Part shown: one piece after another, positions 12,901 through 26,900 of the stretch
How positions within the stretch are numbered: the stretch's first letter is position 1
Layout of the letters: every line of letters begins with the position of its first letter
Source of the DNA: Pseudoips prasinana
Taxonomy: Eukaryota; Arthropoda; Insecta; Lepidoptera; Nolidae
Length of the DNA stretch: 64,000 nt
Direction: 5' to 3'
Assembly (NCBI GenBank): GCA_951640165.1
Contig: OX621246.1
Span: 8,705,001-8,769,000 of the forward strand
Program-made: the position numbers and the translations under genes
The notes under the pieces: generated by a model
Told to the model about the DNA's origin: nothing
Databases searched by the model: none
The model's input: the letters and a program-made list of their open reading frames with translations, nothing else

Positions 12901-15900
12901 GTGACCGTCAAATATATCAATATATACACAATAAACATGCACAAGACAAATATTTTTGTGTATTTGTCTATTTGTCTTGGTCTGGGTTTTTCAGAAGAAA
13001 GAGAAGAAGAAAACCCAGACCAAGACAAATAGACAAATACACAAAAATATTTGTCTTGTGCGATTTCGAACCTGCCACCTTTGGATCAAAAAGGCAGTTT
13101 GATTGCCAACTGAGTCACATGGTAAATTTTGGAATTTTGATTGTCTTGGTAATTCCCACGTAATATTTTAAAAAATGTTACTCCTATTTCTTATGCAACG
13201 TAAAAATCATATATAAGTTAAAACTCGTTCTGAATAATACGAAATAATCACACTAAATTAACGATTCACCTTTTAAGAAAGTGCTGACAATGATTTTATA
13301 TCGCATAAAAACGTGAATTCGCGAGGCAAAATTCTGGACCCTAAAAAACCCCTAAGGTATATTCCTTACCTGCTCTATGTCGTTGGCGTCTCCTTCTTTT
13401 ATAAGGTCAGCCTCCATTTGTTCTTCGGTAATTTCTTCTTCTGCACTCTCCTTAAACATTCGTATGGTTAATAAAACTCCATAATTTACACCTAATTATG
13501 TAAAACAACATCGATATCTATTAAACAAAGTAGGGTTATTTATATCATTCTTCTAAGCGTTTCGATGGCCAACTCATCAAATTTTTGTAGCCCAGAACGT
13601 GGAATAATGCCCTGCTTGTCGCATTCCTAAGATCCTATTATGAACACATGTTCAGGCAGGGCAGGCTGGGCACGCTGTTAGATGGGCCATGGATTGGACC
13701 AATGCAATGCTCCACAAATACAATCCATTTTGGGGTTGCTCGACAGACATGTTTTCTTTGCTTCGGCCTACTTGAGTCCGGAGCAAAGAAAACATGAATT
13801 TACACCATTAAGTACTCAAGAACTGGACCGATTTTAAATACATTTGTTGAATCTGTATCCACCCAGAATAGAAGAATAAATCAGCTATCAAAACATCGGA
13901 AACATTCGCAATCAATCAATTTCCTAGGCAGGACTTCTTCTGCCGGGACTGCTAGTTCTGTATATAAAGACAATTTGATTTCAAACTTGGTAAGGAAAAA
14001 GGAATGTACCTTGGGGAAGGAAGGACATAGCTATTTTGATCTAAATGCTGACCCATCTCCAATAAAACATGCTAATCACGCTGTTGTAAAACTAACTGGC
14101 TTAACAAGGTTGCTTATAAAATTGGTTACACAGAATGTTTCTGGAATGGTTAAATTAGCCGAAATGAATGGAGTAATTAGCCGTAAGAACGATAGAGATA
14201 AGATTAATGAAAAAGTGTTTACCTGTTTGGCAGCTTTATCGTTTTGGTTTTTAGACGATTCTCCATTGGCGTTAGCGGCAGCGGTCGCGGCTACTTCACG
14301 AGTTACACGGTCCACCTGGAATAAAGCATCAGTATAAGATCGTTGCTTAGTTATGTATGGTTAATAATTAGTACTTTATAAGTGAAAGTGCAATTGATTA
14401 ATTTGGGACTCCATTTGCACTTATCACTGCACCGCACGTGCACTTTCTAACTTGCAATAGGCTATTATAATAATCTTTGTCCAGCAGCTGAAAGTGTTTT
14501 ATTTATGTTGAATGGGTTTGCACTTGACCACGATCTCACCGGATGGTAAGTGAAGATGTGGTAAAAGATGGACGGCGTGTACCCATAAGAATGCAACCTG
14601 ACGTAGGCGTCAGGTTGCAAGCTTATCGGTTTTCGACCTGTTCCAAGCTTTGCAGCTTTTTATTTGTTAGGTCTCTGTCATCGATTATCCTGCGAGCGCG
14701 TCTGTCTATTGAATCCAAAGAGTCCAGCTGATATTTTGCAGAGCCATCCCAAAGATGTGAGCAGTACTCCATGCAGGGTCGGACTTGAGCTTTGTACAAA
14801 TTGACAAGCTGTTCCTTCGTGAAGTACCGTCTCACCTTATTAAGGATACTGAGCTTCTTAGCAGAGGCCTTAGCTTTAGACTCGATGGATCGAACGAAAT
14901 TCAGGTCGCTAGATATATTGAGACCCAATAAGTTTAGGATGAGGTCTAGGAGGGTATGGGTACAGACACATCACGAAATGTGGGGGTCCGATAGAACGGA
15001 GTCTTCTTGGAGGAAAAAAGACATTCCTGTGTTTTCGTGGCGTTGAACTCGACCCTGTTTACGATACCCCAATCAGATATGACCTGGAGGGTCGAGTTCA
15101 TCCATCCTACCATACTCTCTCTGACAGAATCGGTTGATACTGTGCTGTCATCTGCGTACCCATAAACAGCGGGTAAAAGCAGATCGTTTACATGCAGCAA
15201 AAAGAGTGAGAACAGATCCCTGAGGAACACCTGCATTTAGGCCTTGAGATCGGAAGAGCAGCCATCGATGACCACTCTAATAAACCGCACACTCAGGAAA
15301 TCTGAAATCCAGTTGCACAGGCCAGAAGGTAGTCCCTATGATGGAAGCTTGCTGACCAGACTATTATGCCAGACCCTATCGAAAGCCTTCGAGATGTCAA
15401 GCGAAACCGCTAACTAAGGCTTCACCATGCTTCTCAATTGCTTTCGACGAAAGCCGAATTGGCGATCACACAGAAGATCATTGATTTCCAGGTGCTTGGG
15501 TATTTGGGTGTTCCAATCTGCCGACTTGTATCGCCACATCCGTCTGTTTCCTTTTGGGCTTATATCAGGTGGCAAAAAGTGGGACACAGATTTCACCAAA
15601 CAGTGGTCAGAGCTCGCTAAAGGGGAGGTTACACTGACTGAGTAAGAGTCTGTGTTAGTCGTCAGCAGAAGGTCTAGGCAGTATGCAGTGTGGCTCTCGA
15701 TGTCTGGTATCGTGCTGTTCAACAAGCTGGGTGAGATTTAGCGAAAGAGCAAATCTTCGCGTCTCTCGTCCAGCGTGATTGGTGTCCCGGTATGGGCTAA
15801 GCACTCCTCGTGGTGAGCGTTGAAATCCCCCAGAAACACAAGCCACATCACCTTTCACACAGAGGTAGTTGAAGAGCCTGGTTGTCTCCTGGTCGCCTGC

Positions 15901-17853
15901 ATGTGATCTGTATACTATCGAATACACGGTTTTCTCATTGCCGGTGTGCACTAAAACCCACAACACGGAGAAATTAGGGTCCTCAAGGTTACGGGGACGT
16001 CGGCTGCAAATGTCATCACGAACATACCCACAGACCCCAGCGTGAGGCTTGAAGCGGGGCTCCAAGGTATACTCTGGGTAGTTGAGGTATGATGTGTCTG
16101 AAGGACTTTTGATCTACGTCTCCGTAAGAAAAAGTACTTGCGGCTTTTCTGTCTCGAGGTGGAGGTGGACTGAATCGATATTTGAGTGCAGGCCACGGAT
16201 GTTAGTTAGTGTTTAAATAAGTGTTCTTTTTCTGTTGGTATCACACAGTACTAAATATTGAGAAGCATTTCATTCGCCATCTTAAGGGGTATTAAGTTTT
16301 GGCGGAAAATAATCATTACTTAGGGAAAATTTTTGGATCGTAAATAATTACATATTAACGTTTCCGCCGCACGAGCTGACTTACCATGGCAGTGAGGTAG
16401 TCGGGCAGGCGCCCGATGGGGTTGTTGGTGTGCACGAAGAAGTGCGGCGAGCGGCGCGCCAGCAGGCGCAGCGCGCGCCACCCCCAGCCGCCGCACGAGC
16501 TGACTTACCATGGCAGTGAGGTAGTCGGGCAGGCGCCCGATGGGGTTGTTGGTGTGCACGAAGAAGTGCGGCGAGCGGCGCGCCAGCAGGCGCAGCGCGC
16601 GCCACCCCCAGCCGCCGCACGAGCTGACTTACCATGGCAGTGAGGTAGTCGGGCAGGCGCCCGATGGGGTTGTTGGTGTGCACGAAGAAGTGCGGCGAGC
16701 GGCGCGCCAGCAGGCGCAGCGCGCGCCACCCCCAGCCGCCGCACGAGCTGACTTACCATGGCAGTGAGGTAGTCGGGCAGGCGCCCGATGGGGTTGTTGG
16801 TGTGCACGAAGAAGTGCGGCGAGCGGCGCGCCAGCAGGCGCAGCGCGCGCCACCCCCAGCCGCCGCACGAGCTGACTTACCATGGCAGTGAGGTAGTCGG
16901 GCAGGCGCCCGATGGGGTTGTTGGTGTGCACGAAGAAGTGCGGCGAGCGGCGCGCCAGCAGGCGCAGCGCGCGCCACCCCCAGCCGCCGCACGAGCTGAC
17001 TTACCATGGCAGTGAGGTAGTCGGGCAGGCGCCCGATGGGGTTGTTGGTGTGCACGAAGAAGTGCGGCGAGCGGCGCGCCAGCAGGCGCAGCGCGCGCCA
17101 CCCCCAGCCGCCGCACGAGCTGACTTACCATGGCAGTGAGGTAGTCGGGCAGGCGCCCGATGGGGTTGTTGGTGTGCACGAAGAAGTGCGGCGAGCGGCG
17201 CGCCAGCAGGCGCAGCGCGCGCCACCCCCAGCCGCCGCGCGCCGTACGACGCGCTGTCTCCGCCTCGTCCGCGCACGTCATGTACGATTCTAACATCAAA
17301 CAGGTAAGAGAAAGAGATGAGAGAAGGAGAGAGAGAGAGAGAAAATGATGCGCATTTCAAAGAGGTTTGACATTCACACGCCATGTTACTGTAGTGCTGC
17401 AAGAGGCTTAAACTTTAACCCTTTTGCAGCACGCCATTTACCCGGTAGTCGGGTGCTGGGTATGCCAACGTGTCTTCAACCCACTAGTCGGACGCGTGGT
17501 ACCCAAAGTGTTATAGATAATTGGATATCGGATATTATTGTACGATTTTTGACAATAACTCAATTTATTTGACTGATAGCAAGAAACGTCTATGAAGATA
17601 TCTAATGCACCAATATAAAAGATTAAAAGACAATGGGCAATTTGGTACTCGCTCCAATAGCAATCATTGTGGTGTCATTGGATAGGTCTTTTAATCAGGA
17701 AAAATATTTACTATGGGGACTTGTCCCAAATCCTTATGCGAAAACCACGGGAAGCCCCCAAAGTTCCAGTTTTATTTGTTATCCTAATTGCAATCTTAAT
17801 ACTTAAAAAATAACTGGGTCCCGACAGCAAATGAGGACACGCGACCTTCCCTA

Positions 17854-17910
<57 letters not shown>

Positions 17911-20900
17911 GGAGAAATAAATTAAATGGATTGTTTACGTACAAGCAACGCCATCTATTAGCGTTTGGAAAACACTACTGACTGAGTCAGTAGTTCGAGT
18001 CGAGATTGTCTATGAACTGTCGCATGTGACGTTTGACGTCTGTCACTTGTCTAAGTGACATTAGTGTGTTAGCGACACGACACAGGGATTCGCTGGTAAG
18101 TGTTTTTGGTGAACACATGTGGAGCGTTTTTAATTTAATATTTTCGTTGTTATAATTGATTTTGGTGTTGCTTTTGAAAGCCTATATGTGTCTGTGATTT
18201 GTGTATTTTAAGTATATCTGTGTTTGTCCTCATATTCCATTTGGGTGAGTTATATTTTGTTTCGTATAAGATTGATGCCGGGCGACCATGGAAGTTGATG
18301 AAACTCTCCATGGCCGTCCGCCGGATCCTGGCGAGTCGCGAGAAGTCCTCAACGACGACTCTGGCGACAGTAATAAAGCAGAAAATGTTTCCTACGGTTC
18401 AGGTTTAATTGCCCCCTTGGCTAATTTTGAGGCTGTTGAACGCTCGATCCACAAACGTGGAACTAGCCGAGACGGTCCTCCTCCCCCTAAAAAGTCGCAT
18501 ACGGATCGCCTATCTCAATCCATTGAACGTCAGATCCCCCAGTCTGATGAAATCTATCCATCTCAGACTAATAATACTCCATTGTCACAACCAATGTCTT
18601 AACTTTCTCCCCAAACCAACAATTTACAGTCAAACTCATCTTCATTAGGCCGTTCTAGATACTCTAACAGAGATATCAGACCGTTTTTAGTCCATGTTGC
18701 CTTTAAATCAGATAACCCGGCAGCAAGCACTTCAATACATCCCATTAAATTCGGCCAACTGTTAATGAAATTAAACATTAAAAATATTCTTGCTGATGGT
18801 ATCAAAAGGGTAGGTAGAAATCGAATCTCAGTAGAATTCAAGTCCCCTGAAGATGCCAATGCCTTCCTTGCTAGCTCAGAAATTATTAATAAGGGGTATA
18901 TTACTTCCATTCCTACATATAACATTACAAGAATGGGAGTAGTAAGAGATGTTCCAGTAGATTGGACTGATCTTGAGATAATTCAAAATTTAAAACCAGA
19001 AATTGGATGTGGTCAAATTTTGAAGGTTAGAAGGATGAATCGCAAGTTTGTGGTGGATGGAGTCTCCGAGTGGAGGCCAACACCCATGGTGGTTCTCACT
19101 TTTGATGGCCAGACTTTACCAAAACGAGTTTTCTGTTGCTACAATTCTTTACCTGTAGAACTATATCTGTTCCCTACAATTCAGTGTTATGCTTGTTGTA
19201 AATATGGGCATACAAAAAATCAATGCAGGTCAAAGGCAAAGTGTTTTCGCTGTGGTGGGGAGCACTTTGGTGATAACTGTACGGTTGATGAAGCCAAATG
19301 TTTTTACTGCTCCGAAGCACACTGTGCTAACAGTAAAAACTGTCCAGAATTTGATAGGCAGAAAAGAATAAAGATAGCCATGGCAGAGTGTAGTATTTCC
19401 TATGATGAAGCAGCTAAAAAAATTCCTTCTGCTTATAGATCATATGCTGATGTTTCTGCATCTTCTCCCCGTCCTACTCCATCCAATTCTTCAATCTCTG
19501 TTCCTTCTAATATTATTTCATCAAACTTGCGTCCTTCAGCTTCCACCTCATATCACAAATCAGTTCCTAAGAGTAAAAAAAATCATGTTCCTCTTACTGC
19601 AGGTTATGATGTAAGAGCTCATCAAGAGACTTTAAATTCATACTCCTTTTCACCTGCATCTAATGGTTGTGCCCTCAGCAAAGATCCTATAGATGAAAAT
19701 TTCTCAAAGGAATTAGATTCTATAGTAAATTTATTAGAATCCTTCACATCTAAACACCAAGTTCCTGACCACGTTGCCAATTACTTAATTAATAGACTTC
19801 AGCTAAGACAAAATGGATCTGCAGCTTCTACAGTGGAACGCCAGAAGTGTCCATCCAAAAATAAATGAAATAATTACCTTAATTAATAATTTCCAGCCTA
19901 TTGTTTTTGCCATCTCGGAGACGTGGCTTTCTCCACGTCTTCAGTTTAATATTTCTGGATATAGCATGTATCGCGATGACCGTCCTGATGGTTATGGTGG
20001 TGCTGCTATTCTAGTTAACAACTCCCTTCCCTCTTTTCCTATTTCCCTTCCCAGCCATGGTAATGGGATTAATGCCGTTGGGGTGAGAGTCCTAGGCATT
20101 GGTTTTATTTCTGTGTACATCTCCTCCCCCAGTCCACAATGTTTTCAATTTTTAAAAAATGTTTGTATGTCCATATCTCCTATTATTCTCTTAGGAGATT
20201 TTAATTGCCACAATACACTATGGGGTTCAATTCAGAATGATAGTGCAGGGGTAGATTTAGTGGAACTTATGGATGAAGTTGGACTATGTGTTCTGAATGA
20301 CGGTTCCCATACCAGACTCCCTCGATTAGGTCAGAGCAAAAGCTGTGTGGACCTAACCTTTTGTTCACCTAGTTTAGCAGCCCAGATAGAGTGGAAACGG
20401 TTAAGTTTAACATATGGTAGCGACCACTACCCCATTTGCTCCACTTTCATTGGTAGACATTTCCCGCTAAGAGATAATACACCATTATTAAAATATAGAC
20501 TTAAGGATGCTAATTGGGCCTTGTATGAACAAATTTTAGATAACCAAATTCTTTCCTTCCCCCAAATTACCAAAGATAACTTAGCCTTGTGTCTGTCTCT
20601 TTTCTCTGAAGCTATTTCTTTAGCGGCAGATGAGAGCATTCCTGTGAAAAATTCAGCTTCAGGGAAAGTGTCTTCTCCTCCCTGGTGGGATGGAGAATGT
20701 ACCTCAATTGTTAAATCCAGAAATGAAGCTGAACTTAATTACATTAGTAACATGTCCAATGAAAATTTAGTTAATTACAATAGGATAGTAGCTAAATCAA
20801 AACGTCTTTTTAAAAGAAAGAAGTATGAGAGTTGGAAAAGATTTTGTTTTTCTCTATCTCCTTCATCTTCCTCTTCATTAGTATGGGAAAAATTAAAAAA

Positions 20901-23900
20901 TTTAGGCGTGGTTGTTCCCACAAAAAATATTTTTCTATTTCTGGAGACATGGCAGTTTTATTTCTAAATAAATTAGCCCCATCTTTTGTGCCTCTTGAGG
21001 AGGAATGCTCATCCATTCCCGGAGTTATAATTTCCAATGATCCACTGGATGATCTTTTCTCACCAAAGGAATTAGAGGCAGTTCTGAAAAATCCCTGGGA
21101 TACAGCTCCTGGGGTTGATGGGTTTCCTTACTCCTTTTTTAAGAAGACTGGCTCCCATTGTCATAACTTTCTTTTAAGTGTGATAAATACATGTTTCATG
21201 CAAAGTTTCATACCTACCCAATGGAAGTCACAAATTGTCATTCCAATATTGAAGCCGGGTAAATCACCTAATTGCCCTGATCACTATCGGCCTATTGCTC
21301 TGTCCCCAGTAATTTGCAAGATATTTGAACATTTAATTAAAAATAGATTAGAATGGTATCTAGAAAGCAGGGGTTTGATAGCGGAAACCCAATTTGGCTT
21401 TAGAAAGGGGTTTAGCACCATGGATAGCATTGGCATCTTTATGGCGGATACCCGCATAGCTTTTAGTATTAATGAATCGGTTATTGGAGTATTTCTGGAC
21501 ATTTCAGCAGCATATGACAGTGTTCTTCTTTCTGTACTCAGAGTTAAACTACGCCAGCTGAGTATTCCGGTAAGGATGCTCAATTGTATATGTAACCTTC
21601 TGTCTGATCGCTCCATTAATCTACATGTCCCAGGGTACAAGTTTGATCCAAGATTGGTTTGGCGGGGTCTCCCGCAGGGCTCGGTCCTTAGTCCCCTGCT
21701 TTACAATATTTATACGTCTGATCTGCACAAGTCGCTCAATATTGATTGTCAGGTTTTGCAGTACGCAGATGATTTGTGTTTATATGTTTCTAGTTCATCT
21801 ATTAGTGCAGCTACGGAATCCATGCAAGTATCATTAAATTCTCTAAATCATTGGCTCTGTTCTCATGGTCTCCAGCTCTCAGCTTCTAAAAGCTCGGTAG
21901 TAGTCTTCTCCCGTAAAAGGGCCATTCCGGATGTACACCTTGAGATTGAAGGGTCGCCCATAAAAGTGGAAGACAAGGTGAAATTTCTTGGTGTCATCTT
22001 GGACTCAAAACTATCAGGTTCTCCTCACGTTAATTATATTACAGGTAAATGCGAAAAAAATATAAATATGCTGCGTGCACTCGCTGGTGTTTGGTGGGGA
22101 GCCCATCCATTCACCTTGAAACTTATATATAATGCGACGATAAGAAGTTTACTTGATTATAGCTCTTTCCTGCTTGAGCCATGTAGTAAAGTTGCCTTGG
22201 CTAAGTTTGAATCTATCCAATCAAAGTCTTTACGTATTATATTAGGTTGTATGAGATCAACTCCGATCAATGCCATGAGGGTAGAAGGCGGTGAACCTCC
22301 CCTTTTATTTCGCCGACAATATCTCGCGGATAGGTTTGTTTACAGGGCATCTTTCCTTCAAAATCATAAAATTATTAACAAACTATCCCATTTGGATAAT
22401 TTGTGCAGACAAGCAGATTATTGGAGATCCAAAGACCCTCCTTTGATGTTGCATTCGTTTAGGAAAATACGTAGGGTTGAGGAAAGTGCTCCTTTAATCC
22501 AAGGTACTAAATTCCCCCTTTATAGGTCTCCTTATGAAATTTTGCATTTTTGCCCAAATTATATCCCATATATAGGTTTGAATAAGGACACTGTTCAAGC
22601 TGATGCCCTTCTATCCTCTTTAATTCATGATAAGTGGCAAGATTATCACAGGTTTTACACGGATGCCTCTAAATTGACTCCAAACAGTAAAACTGGTATC
22701 TCTGTATTCTACTCCAATTCTCGTATTACTCTTCAATTCCAGTGCCCTACTGAAGCTTCAGTTTTTACTGGAGAGTGTATAGGTATTCTCGAAGCTTGTC
22801 AGTTTATTTTCAGTCATACCATTATATCCAAGGCAATAATTTTTTCGGACTCTAAAAGCGCCCTAGACGCAATAGTTAAAAATCCTTTTAAAGATAACCT
22901 CCGCAGCCCAGTTATCTTTGAAATAAGAAGAATCTTGTATTTGTGCTCTCTTAAAGAGGTTGAAGTGCTGCTTGTATGGATTCCGGCTCATGTAGGTATT
23001 AGCGGAAACGAATATGCGGATGAAGCTGCTAAAGCGGCCATAAATTCTAGTTCTGCAGATATGAAGCATTATTCTGTCCAAATTTATGATATGCTGCATA
23101 GTGCGAAGACCGATCTTTTTGACTCCTGGCAGTCCTCTTGGATTGTGACCAGTATAACTAAGGGGTGCAAATACGCATCTATTCAACCCATTATTCCAAT
23201 TAAGCCTTGGTTTTATAAATTTAAAAAAGTTTGCAAAACCGTCACTTCTGTAATATGTAGAATCAGGCTTGGATTTTGTTGCAACTTTTTATTATTTGAA
23301 CCACGAGCATGATGGCGGACACCGACGATGTTTCGGAGTTAAATCCGTCAGAATCTCCGACAGCAGCGGTGGGATCGATTCCAAAATCCTCCCACGTGTC
23401 TACCGCAATGCCTGCTACTCAAAATAAGGAATATTTTCGGTTGGAACCTGAAGCTCAAGAAAATAGTGCGACGGGTCCATCGACTTCAAGAAACGTAGCA
23501 CATGGCGCACCTTCACCTGAAACGTGGGCTGTGTTTTTCCAAAATATGATGGCGGGCTTCCAGAATTCCAATCCTAAATCTACGAGTGTTGGCGATTCTA
23601 GGAAGCTGAAGGCGAGCGAGATTTATTTACCGCAATTGGATCCAGACGATTGTCAGTTTACTGCGGCCCAGTGGTGCAACGAGATTGAACACCATATAAA
23701 GAACAACTCGTGGACGGATTATGAAACCAGGAATGCTGCCTTTACTCGTCTGCAGGGACGTGCTAAGAAATGGGCTGCACGTTCTTACCCGTTGTGCAAA
23801 ACTTGGGAAGAATTGAAGGAGCGACTTACTCAACAGTTCATCTCGACCAGGAGATTCTACGATTTGTTTCGCGACATGGTGGAGTACACGAGCGACCAGG

Positions 23901-26900
23901 CGGCGACGTACATCGAGTATTCTACCAACAAGGTGGCGCTGATAGACCGGTTGGATACTGGTTGGGGTGAGTCCAATAAAATTGAAGTGGTAATCTCCGG
24001 CATCACGGACGTCCAGGTACGCACAGATTTACTTAAAAATACCCCTACTAGTTTTGTCGCACTTGATAGGCATTTGAATACGTACCCTAAAATTAAGAAT
24101 CTTAAGCGATATTCTGATAAGACGCGAAGTGAACATGAAACTCCTAAGCGTCCTAGAGTAGGCGAGTTACCTACCAAGCGTCGGTGCCATTATTGTAATA
24201 AGATAGGCCATTTGAAGCGACACTGTTTATTGTTGCGTAACAAAAACAAAGATGAGGGTACTCATTCTCGCACGTCTGTCAATAAATCTAGTGATAAATC
24301 AAATGTTACACAATGTTCCAACTGCCACAGAACTGGACATTCTGAATCTACTTGTTTTAAGAAACAACGCGAAGAAAATCGAAGGATACTAAAGATTCTA
24401 TATTGCAAACAAAGTCAGTCAATGTTTGTTCATCCTCTAAAGATTCTTTGATTGAAATATGCATCGGTGGCTATACTTTGCGAGCACTGATTGATAGTGG
24501 TTCAGAATGTTCATTGATTAAAAAGGAAATTGCTGATTGTTTACCTGATAAGAAGGAGATTTCATTTACCCGTCTCACAGTATTGGTTCCGTGCCATGTT
24601 TTTCATTTCGTAAAATGACAACGTATGCTGAGTTCGATGGGTTACATACCGAGGTCACGTTTGTGATTGTTGACTCACATTTTCTTCCGTATGATGTTAT
24701 CTTAGGTATAGAAATATTTAAGATCCCTGGTTTGATTTTCACCCTCAATAGCGACGGTGCCAAAATTATACGCGATGCTAGTGTCAATACGTGCCGAACT
24801 TTAAACATGGATACAGAGTTAGATACAATTAAGACTGATTTGACCGAAGCTAATGATATTGATAGGCTGAGGTCCGTATTAGCGAAATACAAAGATAATT
24901 TTACTAGTGGCAATTCTAAAACTACCGTGAATACGGGAACGATGCAAATTAAGCTTAAAAACCCCGACAAAATTGTACAACGACACCCGTACAGGTTAGC
25001 CCTTTCTGAACGAACCATAATGCGAGAGATTATTGCTGATTTAGAAAGAAAGGGTATAGTGCGCGAGAGCTCTTCCCCTTTTTCTAGTCCTGCATTGCTC
25101 GTTAAGAAAAAGGACGGATCTGACCGCCTTTGTGTTGACTATAAGGAGCTTAACTCCAATACCGTGCGTGATAGTTACCCTCTGCCATTGATATCGGAAC
25201 AAATTGATGCCCTTGGGCAAGCGTGTTACTTCTCAAGCTTAGACATGGCCCCTGGATTTCACCAGATTTTGATGGCATCCCAGGTCGATATCGAAAAAAC
25301 CGCGTTTATTACCCCGGATGGTGTATGGAAATATTTAAAAATGCCGTTTGGGCTTTGCAACGCGCCTTCCGTATACCAAAGGGCTATTAACAAAGCACTA
25401 AAAGGGTTAAAAGACAGGATAGCACTCGTTTATATGGATGATGTCCTAGTATTTTCGAAAACCAAGGAAGATGCTTTGCGGGACCTCGATCAGATATTAT
25501 CTGCGTTATCGCGAGCCGGTTTTTCTTTTAACTGGAAGAAGTGTACCTTTCTGAAGTCTTCAGTAGAGTACTTAGGCTATATTGTCGGTCAAACCTAACC
25601 CCGAAAAGATAAGGGCTTTAGCAAACGCTCCCTTACCAACCAATGTGAAGGAGCTGCGCCAATTGAACGGTCTCGCTGGGTACTTTCGAAAGTTTGTACC
25701 TAACTTTTCCTCTATTAGTGCGCCCTTACTAAAAAAGAAGTTAAATGGATTTAGACATCTGAGCATACTAAAACTCATGCTACCATAATAGGCTATCTGA
25801 CTTCCGCACCCGTATTGACAATATTTGATCCTAGCAAACCGATCGAACTACACATAGACGCGAGCTCAATTGGATATGGGGCTATTTTATTTCAAAAGGT
25901 CGACAATCAGTTGAAAGTTGTCGGTTATTTCAGTCAAAGGACGACGGATGCAGAGAGTAGATACCATAGCTATGAGCTAGAAACTCTAGCAGTATTTAGG
26001 GCGCTGAAACATTTTCGACACTATTTACTCGGTAGGGAATTTAATTTACCTCGCGTACATAGGTGGTGGGCGTACATGCAGACCTTCGACTTCGAGATAG
26101 AGTATCGAAAGGGTGAAAGGATCCCGCACGTAGACTACTTGAGTCGTAACCCCACTAACTGTAAGCAAACGAATGTTTCGCGTGTAAGTGATGAATGGTT
26201 GCAGGCTGAACAAAAGTTAGATCCCGACATTAAGAAAATTAAAGACTCTATAGAAAAAGATACTATCGACGCCAATCTTAGATCGTCTTACACCTATAAA
26301 GATAATTTGTTGAACAGAATTTTTCAAGTCGATGGTAAAACTTTAAGCCGCGTGATTGTCCCCAAAAATGTTCGTTGGCAATTAATTCAAAAGTTTCACG
26401 ATGAATTAAAACACCTAGGCTGGGATAAGACTTTGTCCAAAATTAGAGAGTATTTTTGGTTTCCGAACATGACTTCATCTGTAAGGACTTATGTTGACCA
26501 CTGTTTACCGTGCAAAATTAACAAGAATCCCTCTGGTAAAAAGCAATCTGCGTTACATCCCATAGAGAAGGTTGCAGAGCCATTTCACACTATTCACATT
26601 GATACGAGTGGTAAATTGACTGGTGGTAGGATTTCCAAGGAATATGTGATTGTTATAGTCGACGCTTTCACCAAGTTCTGTCACTTAACCGCTGTAAAAG
26701 ATCTGACTTCTCGATCTGCTTGTGAGGCCCTTAGACATTTTGTTCACGTATTCGGGACACCCAAGCGTATTATCTCTGATCAGGGCACTTCTTTCACAGG
26801 ACAAGATTTTCAAAAACTTTGTAAGGAATGGTGTATTGAGTTTCACGAAATCGCCAGTGGTGTGAGCCGTGCCAACGGGCAGGTAGAGCGTCTAATGTCT

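Noticed and set aside
12792..13163. 123-codon open frame
   Set aside because: It crosses a SINE head and a palindrome; the translated sequence is repeat-derived.
13975..14337. 120-codon plus-strand open frame
   Set aside because: It lies opposite THOC1 exon 8 and its intron; the minus-strand exon has splice sites and homology.
16381..17139. Series of 75-140-codon open frames on both strands in the 124-bp array
   Set aside because: They are repeats of the same GC-rich unit read in other frames; only the exon 7 frame up to the first donor is supported by homology.
16364..17238. CRISPR-like array
   Set aside because: Units are contiguous and identical with no variable spacers, the unit contains a coding exon, and the genome is eukaryotic.
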